Assembly (NCBI GenBank): GCA_963716235.1
Contig: CAVQTE010000020.1
Span: 496,001 to 560,000 of the forward strand
Length of the DNA: 64,000 bases
From: Sva-07 sp963716235
GTDB lineage: Bacteria > Actinomycetota > Acidimicrobiia > Acidimicrobiales > Ilumatobacteraceae
Direction: 5' to 3'
Positions 57,350-64,000 of this stretch are shown here, in pieces. Position numbers and translations under genes: made by a program. The notes under the pieces are model-generated. The model did no database searches, was not told the origin of the DNA, and saw only the letters and a list, made by a program, of their open reading frames with translations. Position 1 is the first letter of the stretch, and each line of letters opens with the position of its first letter.

Positions 57350-58312
57350 TCATGCGATTTTCTTGATGGTGCGACGGTTGCGTGCGAGCCAGACGGTGAC
57401 GGTGAGTCCGTCGTCGCCGGCGGGAGGATCGACGTCGACGATGGTCGGGCAGTCGAACCCGACCTGGTCGAACCAGTCGCGGAGTTGATCGTGGGTGAAA
57501 CCGAGGCGCCGGTGGGCGGCAGCCCGGAGGAAGTCGTGGCGGTGTGGGGCGAAATCGACGACGAGCAGACGTCCGCTCGGCGCAACGAGACGGCCCGCCT
57601 CGGCGAGTGCCCGGGCGGGGTCGTCGAGGTAGTGGAGCACCTGGTGGATCACCACGAGATCGAACGACGCGCGCTCCAACGGCGGGCTGTGCACGTCGCC
57701 CTGGCGGAGTTCCCACCCCTGCACGCCGAGGCGTTCGAGGTTGGCGCGTGCAACCGACAGCATCGAGTGGCTGGCATCGAGACCGACGGCACGGTCGGCA
57801 CGGTCGGCGAGGAGTTGCAGCATCCGGCCCGTACCGGTGCCGACGTCGAGCACGCGACCGAGCGGGCGGTCGCCGATCACGTCGAGAATCACTCCCTCGA
57901 CGGTGGCCGCGGCGGCGTGCAGTGATCGTTCCTCGTCCCAGATCGGAGCGATCCGTTCGAAGTACTCGCTGGCCGCGTCGGCTCTGCGGCTGCGCACGAT
58001 GTCGAGCCGTTCGAGATCGTTGGCGATCACGGGGTCGGTCGAATCGACGGTGGCGAGCGCAGAGGTGAGGAGCGCGAAGTGTCCGCCGGTGTCGACGATC
58101 CGGAAGAACGCCCACGTGCCCTCGCGATGTTTGGTGACGAGGCCGGCGTCGACGAGGAGTCGCAGGTGGCGCGACACGCGGGGCTGTGACTGCCCGAGGA
58201 TCTCGGTGAGATCGGTGACGGTGAGTTCGCCGTGACGCAGCACGGCGAGGATCCGCAGCCGGGTCTCCTCGGCAATCGCCCGCAGCGCATCGAGCGCCGG
58301 CTCCATCAGCAT
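57350..58312 (-). CDS. ArsR-type regulator fused to a SAM methyltransferase domain (SahR-like)
   Basis: A 320-residue fusion. Residues 1-90 or so form an ArsR winged helix (LDALRAIAEETRLRILAVLRHGELTVTDLTEILGQSQPRVSRHLRLLVDAGLV). The C-terminal part is a class I methyltransferase with GRVLDVGTGTGRMLQLLADRADRAVGLDAS and SFDLVVIHQVLHYLDDPARALAEAGRLV. Regulators of this build (SahR in proteobacteria) sense SAM or S-adenosylhomocysteine and control methionine-cycle genes. The tie to metH 18 nt downstream fits that. The frame is open to 58348; I choose the ATG at 58312 (with one more at 58306) because a -10-like TATACT ends 7 nt upstream, implying a leaderless mRNA. Confidence 0.87.
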   Translation of the reverse strand: MLMEPALDALRAIAEETRLRILAVLRHGELTVTDLTEILGQSQPRVSRHLRLLVDAGLVTKHREGTWAFFRIVDTGGHFALLTSALATVDSTDPVIANDLERLDIVRSRRADAASEYFERIAPIWDEERSLHAAAATVEGVILDVIGDRPLGRVLDVGTGTGRMLQLLADRADRAVGLDASHSMLSVARANLERLGVQGWELRQGDVHSPPLERASFDLVVIHQVLHYLDDPARALAEAGRLVAPSGRLLVVDFAPHRHDFLRAAAHRRLGFTHDQLRDWFDQVGFDCPTIVDVDPPAGDDGLTVTVWLARNRRTIKKIA

Positions 58313-58318
58313 CCCCGG

Positions 58319-58351
58319 AGTATAGGAAGTACATAAGGACATGTGCATGTC
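58319..58351 (-). promoter_or_regulatory. Candidate promoter with palindromic operator for the regulator-metH operon
   Basis: On the minus strand TATACT (58324 to 58319) is a good -10 box. A -35-like TGCACA lies 17 nt upstream (58347 to 58342). The perfect palindrome GACATGTGCATGTC (58338-58351) covers the -35 area. The start would fall at the ATG at 58312. This is inferred from sequence alone; the palindrome is a plausible autoregulatory site for the ArsR fusion protein. Confidence 0.6.
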
Positions 58352-58432
58352 TCCCTATCCGAAACTTGCGCTGATATGTGCACGCAGCGCACACAGCAGC
58401 GCATTTTTCGGGGGTGGGGTACCGTGCAGGGC

Positions 58433-59188
58433 ATGGCAGCGGTGTTCCATCTCGGGTTGACGGCAGACATGTTGCAGGGAGCCACACTGGCGCTGGTACC
58501 GGGCGACCCGGGCCGGGTCGAGCGCATCGCCGCCACGATGGACCGACACGAGTTCCTCGCAGCGAACCGCGAATTCACGTCGTGGCTCGGCTGGCTCGGC
58601 AACACTCCGGTGGTCGTGTGTTCCTCGGGCATCGGCGGGCCGTCGACGGCGATCGCCGTCGAGGAGCTCGCGCAACTCGGGGTCCGCACCTTCCTGCGTG
58701 TCGGCACGACCGGAGGAATCCAGCCGCACCAGCAACCCGGCGACGTGATCGTCACCACCGGCGCCGTTCGCCTCGACGGAACGAGCCTGCATTTCGCGCC
58801 GATGGAGTTCCCCGCCGTAGCCGACTTCGCCTGCACCACCGCACTCGTCGAGGCCGCGACCTCGCTCGGCATCGAACCGCACATCGGCATCACGGCATCA
58901 TCGGACACCTTCTATCCGGGCCAGGAACGCTACGACACCTACTCGGGCCGGGTCACTCGACGGTTCCAGGGCAGCCTGGAGGAGTGGCAGTCGATGGGAG
59001 TCCTCAACTACGAGATGGAGTCGGCAGCGCTGTTCACGATGTGCGCGTCGTCAGGGCTGCGCGCCGGGTGCGTGGCGGGCGTGCTGGTCAATCGGACCCA
59101 GCAGGAGATGCCCGACGAGGAGACCGCCAAGCGCATCGAGGCGACCACGGTCGCCGTCGCCGTCGAGGCCGCACGTCGCCTCGTCTGA
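58433..59188 (+). CDS. udp: Uridine phosphorylase
   Basis: 251 residues of the nucleoside phosphorylase I family. VFHLGLTADMLQGATLALVPGDPGRVERIA matches the phosphate-binding N-terminus (GDPGR). SSGIGGPSTAIAVEEL, RVGTTGGIQ and the active-site region NYEMESAALFTMCASSGL (EMES) are also typical. It cleaves uridine to uracil and ribose-1-phosphate in pyrimidine salvage. The ATG at 58433 lies 9 nt after a GTG that could also be used; longer frames upstream are not conserved. It is divergent from the regulator-metH operon. Confidence 0.93.
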   Translation: MAAVFHLGLTADMLQGATLALVPGDPGRVERIAATMDRHEFLAANREFTSWLGWLGNTPVVVCSSGIGGPSTAIAVEELAQLGVRTFLRVGTTGGIQPHQQPGDVIVTTGAVRLDGTSLHFAPMEFPAVADFACTTALVEAATSLGIEPHIGITASSDTFYPGQERYDTYSGRVTRRFQGSLEEWQSMGVLNYEMESAALFTMCASSGLRAGCVAGVLVNRTQQEMPDEETAKRIEATTVAVAVEAARRLV

Positions 59189-59233
59189 TCGAACCCGCGT
59201 GCCGCCGGCGGCCAGGTCGCCTAACGTTGCGCC

Positions 59234-59791
59234 GTGGGAGGGAATCGCGCCATCCGTGGATGTGGCACGCGACTGCGCGTGGCGTCGGCGCTCGTCGGTC
59301 TCACGGCGATGGGCATCGCTGCCACGGCATGCAGCGACGACGAACCGTCCACCAGCGGCGACGTCGAGCCCGCTGCGGCGTACACCGCCATCGTCGAGTG
59401 GCAGGCCGGCGAACAAGAGCCGGTCATCGACGACAATGGTGAGGAACGACTCCCGGTGATCTATGTCGTCGCCGCAGACGGCGAGACGATCGACGTCGGT
59501 GTCCAGGCCGACGTCGCAGCGGCAACCGTCGACATCGCCGACGTGCGTTTCGCCGACGAATCGGCCGAGGCGTTCGACGATGGACTCGACGACGAACCGG
59601 TCATGGCCGACGGCGTCATGCTCCTGGTGGGCGCACTGCCCGATCCCGCCCCCGTCATCGACGTCGAACTCCTGCGCTATCTCAGTGTCGAGAGTTCGTC
59701 ACCGTTCACGCTGCAGATCACCGCCGACGAGGCCGCAACGGAGTCGAGGGGCATCGGCGTCGCCACGGTCACGTCGGTGACAGAGCCCTGA
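59234..59791 (+). CDS. Putative lipoprotein of unknown function
   Basis: A 185-residue protein starting at GTG 59234. The N-terminus has an Arg-rich start, a hydrophobic stretch (VASALVGLTAMGIAATAC) and a Cys at a lipobox-like ATAC, then an acidic mature region (SDDEPSTSGDVEP...). This suggests a secreted, lipid-anchored protein. The rest is rich in D, A and V with no domain that I recognise. The 3' end overlaps the convergent MFS gene by 23 nt. It follows udp by 45 nt on the same strand. Confidence 0.75.
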   Translation: MGGNRAIRGCGTRLRVASALVGLTAMGIAATACSDDEPSTSGDVEPAAAYTAIVEWQAGEQEPVIDDNGEERLPVIYVVAADGETIDVGVQADVAAATVDIADVRFADESAEAFDDGLDDEPVMADGVMLLVGALPDPAPVIDVELLRYLSVESSSPFTLQITADEAATESRGIGVATVTSVTEP

Positions 59792-61295
59792 TCATGCCGT
59801 CGGCCAGACTCAGCGCCTGCACGACATCGCGTTCGCTGACGACGTGGTCGACGTCGATGGCGCGGCGGCGGAGATTGTCGAGTTCGCACCGCTGCTCCGG
59901 TCCGATGCCGGAGCCGACGACGCTCTGAGCGAGGTCGACGGCTGCGGACGCGTCGACGATCGCAACCCGCAACGAACCCGCCTCCAACGCCTGGTGGGCC
60001 ATCGCGAGGCGGACGTGCGCTCCGCCGAGGTGATCCTCGGGTGGCCCTTCGAATCGGTGGGCTTCTCGCACCCCTCGAACGAAGATGAAGAGCGCGGGGA
60101 CGTAGATGGCGGTGAGGACCGTCATGCTCACCTCGACCGGGAATGCAATGGGTGTCGCGAGGACCCCGCCGAACACCCAGGCGAGCTGGAACCAGGTCTC
60201 GTAACGAGCCCCGGCACGACCCAGGAGCGCCTCGGGGGCCCGGCGCTGCAGGAGCCCGTCGAACGAATTGCGGCCGAGCGTCGTGGAGAGTCCGACGAGA
60301 GCGGAGATGACCAGCAGGAGCGGCACCGATGCGCCGAGGATGCCCACCGCCGTGAAGACAGCAGGCAGCGCGATCGCCAGACCGATCAACTGCTCCTCAC
60401 GGAACCAGCGCCGCAGGACGGTGGTGGCGGTGTGGCCCAGGAAGGCGCCGATGCCGTAGCACGCGGCGGCGAGGCCGTAGATGTAGGCGGGCTCGCTCGA
60501 GCGCCGCAGTGTGAACGCGAGGGTGAAGATGAAGAACCCGACGGCGGCGCGGATGGCGAGCATGCCGACGGCCGACACGACAACCGTCGGAAGATGGGTC
60601 TCGGCGTACTCGACGTCATCAGGCGTGATCGCCGCCGTCGAACGAGGGCGGGCCCACAGCACGGCGCCTCCGGCGAGCGCGAACAGCACCGCGGCGCCAC
60701 GAAGCGACCATTCCGGACCGGCCCACGCGAAGAGCGCAGTCGCCGCAAGTACCCCGAGCGCCGCCGTGATACTCGAGAGGCGCGCCAGACGGGCGTTCGT
60801 CGCGACGAGTTCCTCGGGGTCGTCGACAAGAGTCTGGACCAGCGTCTGCTTGACGATGCCGGACGCCTTGCTGGCGATCAGCAGGCACAGCACGATCGGA
60901 TAGAACGCGACCTGCAGCAACGTGACGGCCAGCAGTAGGCAGAACACACCGCGGGCGACGAAGAACGATGAAGCGACGTATCGCTGCGACCGGCGGAATC
61001 GATCGATGGCGGGACCCACCAGGGGCGACAGCACAGCGAGCGGGGCCATCGTGATGAGCAGGTACAGCAGCACCTGCTCGCGCGACGCGTTGGGGCTGAC
61101 GTTGAAGAACAACGACCCGGCGAGGCTGACCGAGACGAAGGCATCACCGGCTGCTGCCAGCGCCTGCGCCGTCGCCAACGGCACCAACGCTCCACGACCG
61201 ATCATCACCTGCCGCACACGGCGGTGCAGTGGTACGCGTTCTTCGACGAACGTCCCGCTCCCCTCGCTGGCGCCTCCGGTGGGCATCGTCTCCAT
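59769..61295 (-). CDS. MFS-type transporter
   Basis: About 508 residues with some 12 hydrophobic segments. ALVPLATAQALAAAGDAFVSVSLAGSLFFNVSPNASREQVLLYLLITMAPLAVLSPLVGPAIDRFRR contains the MFS loop 2-3 motif (GPAIDRFRR). The frame extends upstream to 61640, but I choose the ATG at 61295 (METMPTGG), since earlier sequence overlaps the formate-THF ligase start region. The C-terminal 80 or so residues are soluble (alanine-rich, LRVAIVDASAAVDLAQSVV). The substrate is unknown; some homologues are annotated as enterobactin or drug exporters. Confidence 0.82.
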   Translation of the reverse strand: METMPTGGASEGSGTFVEERVPLHRRVRQVMIGRGALVPLATAQALAAAGDAFVSVSLAGSLFFNVSPNASREQVLLYLLITMAPLAVLSPLVGPAIDRFRRSQRYVASSFFVARGVFCLLLAVTLLQVAFYPIVLCLLIASKASGIVKQTLVQTLVDDPEELVATNARLARLSSITAALGVLAATALFAWAGPEWSLRGAAVLFALAGGAVLWARPRSTAAITPDDVEYAETHLPTVVVSAVGMLAIRAAVGFFIFTLAFTLRRSSEPAYIYGLAAACYGIGAFLGHTATTVLRRWFREEQLIGLAIALPAVFTAVGILGASVPLLLVISALVGLSTTLGRNSFDGLLQRRAPEALLGRAGARYETWFQLAWVFGGVLATPIAFPVEVSMTVLTAIYVPALFIFVRGVREAHRFEGPPEDHLGGAHVRLAMAHQALEAGSLRVAIVDASAAVDLAQSVVGSGIGPEQRCELDNLRRRAIDVDHVVSERDVVQALSLADGMIRALSPT

Positions 61296-61355
61296 CTTGG
61301 TGCATCGAGGCGTCAGGAGGGTGATGGACGTGATGATGTGCGAAAGTTGCGGCTC

Positions 61356-63063
61356 ATGGGTGCTGGGACGTTTCCATCCGATCTCGACATCGCTCGACAG
61401 GCGACGCTTCGACCCTTGACCGATATCGCTGCCGGCGCCGGGATCCCCCTCGACTGCCTCGAGCCGTACGGCACCGGTGCGGCGAAGATCGACTTGCGCG
61501 CCGTGGAATTGATGGCCGACCGCCCACGCGGCAAAGTACGTCGTGGTGTCCGCGATCACCCCGACGCCGCTCGGCGAAGGAAAGACCACCGTCGCCGTCG
61601 GGTTGAGCCAGGGCTTCAACCACATCGGTCGCAACGCCACGCTCGCGATCCGTCAACCGTCGATGGGACCGACGTTCGGGATCAAGGGTGGAGCTGCCGG
61701 GGGCGGTTACAGCCAGGTGGTGCCGATGGAGCTGCTCAACCTGCACCTCACCGGCGACGTCCACGCCGTCACCGCGGCCACCAACATGTGCGCCGCCGCG
61801 GTCGACGCCCACGTGTTCCACGGCAACACGAGTGGGCTCGATCCACACCAGATCACCTGGCGTCGATCGATCGACATCAACGACCGGTCGCTGCGCAACA
61901 TCGTGACGGGACTCGGATCGCGACTCGACGGGATTCCCCGCGAGACCGGCTTCGACATCACCGCCGCATCCGAGGTCATGGCGACGCTCGCGTTGTGCAC
62001 CGACCTGCAGGATCTCCGCCGGCGTCTCGGATGCATCGTGGTCGGCTACACCAAAGCCGGCGATCCCGTGACTGCTGACGACATCGAGGTCGCCGGAGCG
62101 ATGGCGGTGATCCTGCGCGAGGCCATCAAGCCGAACCTGATGCAGACCCTCGAGAACACACCGGTGCTCGTGCACGCCGGCCCGTTCGGCAACATCGCCA
62201 CGGGCAACTCGTCGATCGTCGCCGACCTCATCGGCATCCACATGGGCGACTACCTGGTCACCGAGGCGGGCTTCGGTGCCGACATGGGCGCCGAACGGTT
62301 CTTCAACATCAAGTGCCGCGTGTCGGGGCTTGCTCCCGACGCGGCCGTGCTCGTGGCGACCGTTCGTGGGCTGAAAGCGCACAGCGGCAAGCACACGATC
62401 GTTGCCGGGCGTCCGTTGCCCGATGCGTTGTTGCAGGAGAACCCCGACGAGGTGCACGAGGGGGGCGCGAACCTGCGCAAGCAGCTGGAGAACATGCGCA
62501 TCCACGGCTGCACGCCGGTGGTGGCGATCAACGTGTTCCCCGGTGACCATCCCGCCGACATCCGCGCGATCGAAGAGATCGCCGCCGAATTCGATGCGCG
62601 CTCAGCGGTGTCGACCCACTTCGTCGACGGCGGCGCCGGAGCGAAGGACCTCGCTCGTGTCGTCGCGGAGGCGGCCGAGGAACCGAGCGAGTTCCGCCTG
62701 CTGTACCCCGACGAGATGTCGCTGCGAGACAAGATCCACATCGTGGCCACGAAGGTGTACGGAGCCGATGGTGTCGACTACGCGCCGGCGGCGGCCCGCC
62801 AGATCGACAACTTCGAACGCAACGGCTTCGGGAACCTGCCCGTGTGCATCGCGAAGACGCACCTGTCGATCTCTTCGGACCCGACGCTGCACGGCGCGCC
62901 GACGGGATGGACCCTGCCGGTGCGCGAGGTGCGTGCATCCGTGGGTGCCGGCTTCGTGTATCCGATCTGCGGCGCCATGAGCACGATGCCCGGCCTCGGC
63001 GCATCGCCGGCACTGCAGCGAATCGACATCGACGCCGACGGCAACATCGTCGGCCTCAGCTGA
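61356..63063 (+). CDS. fhs: Formate-tetrahydrofolate ligase (one frameshift near 61533)
   Basis: The ATP-dependent enzyme that makes 10-formyl-THF from formate. The N-terminus (FPSDLDIARQATLRPLTDIAAGAGIP...PYGTGAAKIDL) is in one frame and the rest in the next. The break is at GGCAAAGTAC, where one A fewer would give GKYVVVSAITPTPLGEGKTT, the ATP-binding loop. The remaining sequence is typical: PSMGPTFGIKGGAAGGGYSQVVPMELLNLHLTGD, GFDITAASEVMA, and the C-terminal PGLGASPALQRIDIDADGNIVGLS. It is about 568 residues when joined. The extra A in an A run strongly suggests a sequencing error. It may supply one-carbon units together with the methionine genes on the other strand. Confidence 0.94.
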
Positions 63064-63071
63064 ATCCGGAC

Positions 63072-64000
63072 GTGTCGCCGATCGGTGCGTTGCGTGCGAT
63101 CCACGAGGAGCTCTGGGATGCCGAGCGGAGGATGGACCGGTTGGCTCGCGGAGTCGTGCCGGGTGTCGACATCTCGTCGCTGAATCTGCACTCGGTTCGC
63201 GAAACTGCGCTGGGCGCATTCCTCGATCTGGAGAACGGCATCACGGATCGCGCCGTCACAGCGATCCGCAACGTGCTTGCGCTGCAGTACCCAGCCTCCG
63301 ACTGGCCGTGGAGCGGCACGTTCCCCGTGACGGCCGAGCAAAACGATCCGCCGGGAACCGATGCGGTCGAGTGGGTCCACTACGACCCCAACTGGCGCCA
63401 ATTCCTCGGGTGCATTCTCGCGCTCACCGTGATTCACCACGCAGAAGCGCTGCCCGACGACGTTCGCAGCGGCATCGACGACGCTCTCTTGCGTTGCGTG
63501 CGCGGCGAGCCCGACACGCGGATCGCTGCGTGGTACACGAACCCCAACCTGATGCACGCATGGCTTCTCGGTCACGTCGGGCAGGGAACGGGCGACGCCG
63601 AATTGATCGCGTCCGGCGAGCAACGAGCGCATCGGATCATGGAACGCTTCGAGCGATTCGGTGACATCGACGAGTACAACTCGCCGACGTACGACGGCAT
63701 CGACCTGTTCGCGTTGGCGCTGTGGGTTACGCATCCGCCCAACGACGCCTACGCACGATCGGGAGCAGTGTTGCTCGCACACCTCGGCGCTCGGATCTCC
63801 GAGCTCTACCACCGCCGGCTGGGCGCCATGTGCGGGCCGTACATCCGGGCGTATGGGCTCGACCTGCAGCGCTACGTATCGCTCGCTGGGATCTGGCTCC
63901 ACATCGTCGGGGAGCCGTCCTCGTCGATCCTGCCGACGACGCTCGACCAGGACACGGTGCACGTGCACGACCTGTACTTCCTGCCGGTGATGCTGCGACT
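63072..64000 (+). CDS. Unknown conserved-looking protein (3' end off the window)
   Basis: An open frame from a GTG at 63072, 8 nt after the fhs stop, runs to the window edge, at least 309 residues. It has normal codon use for this genome and many aromatic residues: ALQYPASDWPWSGTFPV, EWVHYDPNWRQFLGCILAL, NLMHAWLLGHVGQGTGDAELIASG, DEYNSPTYDGIDLFALALWV, AYGLDLQRYVSLAGIWLHIVG. The regular helical, Trp- and Tyr-rich character and the EYNSPTY motif suggest an alpha/alpha-barrel enzyme-like fold; I do not recognise the family. The close spacing implies co-transcription with fhs. Confidence 0.75.
   Translation, partial: MSPIGALRAIHEELWDAERRMDRLARGVVPGVDISSLNLHSVRETALGAFLDLENGITDRAVTAIRNVLALQYPASDWPWSGTFPVTAEQNDPPGTDAVEWVHYDPNWRQFLGCILALTVIHHAEALPDDVRSGIDDALLRCVRGEPDTRIAAWYTNPNLMHAWLLGHVGQGTGDAELIASGEQRAHRIMERFERFGDIDEYNSPTYDGIDLFALALWVTHPPNDAYARSGAVLLAHLGARISELYHRRLGAMCGPYIRAYGLDLQRYVSLAGIWLHIVGEPSSSILPTTLDQDTVHVHDLYFLPVMLR

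Noticed and set aside
57332..58432. Cobalamin or SAM riboswitch upstream of metH
   Set aside because: metH lies 18 nt after the regulator gene and the upstream gap is short, leaving no room for an aptamer; no B12-box-like sequence was seen.

Overview
The window is high-GC actinobacterial DNA. GC-rich codons dominate almost every gene. It carries an F420-type (deazaflavin) nitroreductase, a DUF222/HNH endonuclease gene, a NusG with a long acidic N-terminus, and an actinobacterial-style rpoBC/str gene order. The content would fit a free-living Acidimicrobiia-type actinobacterium (Ilumatobacter-like), but the class is my inference and not something the sequence proves. No phage, insertion sequence, CRISPR array or plasmid function was seen.

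Layout. (1) 1-6.3 kb: an accessory catabolic cluster. Nitroreductase, TetR regulator, cytochrome P450 and a FadH/old-yellow-enzyme oxidoreductase (cut by the left edge) run leftward. SDR, nitrilase and a deazaflavin nitroreductase run rightward. A 20-bp TetR-type palindrome lies in the divergent promoter between the two arms. (2) 6.3-9.9 kb: sulfotransferase, LysE exporter, SAM methyltransferase and an HtrA-like protease. (3) 10.0-31.0 kb: the core gene-expression block, nearly all on the minus strand. rpsL-rpsG-(CBS protein)-fusA-tuf-rpsJ is one unit. tRNA-Thr, tRNA-Met, tuf, rpmG, tRNA-Trp, secE, nusG, rplK, rplA, rplJ, rplL, rpoB and rpoC form the other. A permease gene on the opposite strand separates them. 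(4) 31-40.7 kb: GNAT, acyltransferase, tRNA-Tyr, YajQ, a proline-rich membrane protein, acetyl-CoA synthetase, DedA and DUF222/HNH. (5) 40.7-52.7 kb: an 11-subunit nuoABCDHIJKLMN operon without nuoEFG, followed on the same strand by the complex I assembly methyltransferase gene midA. (6) 52.8-64 kb: aquaporin, then a one-carbon/methionine group (an ArsR-methyltransferase fusion regulator, B12-dependent metH and formate-THF ligase), with uridine phosphorylase, a lipoprotein, an MFS transporter and an unknown gene cut by the right edge.

Most notable signals. A roughly 71/72-nt near-perfect inverted repeat enclosing a perfect 15-bp hairpin lies between rplL and rpoB, probably an RNA processing or attenuation element. 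Five hairpins are packed into 115 nt between rplK and rplA. The two tuf copies are almost identical, use G/T-ending codons unlike their neighbours, and are both broken at the same G5-motif codons by different small insertions. A candidate leaderless promoter with a palindrome precedes the regulator-metH operon.

Quality warning. About twelve single- or two-base frameshifts interrupt otherwise well-conserved genes, including both tuf copies, nuoJ and fhs. I read most of these as sequence or assembly errors and annotate the genes as full-length with a noted frameshift.
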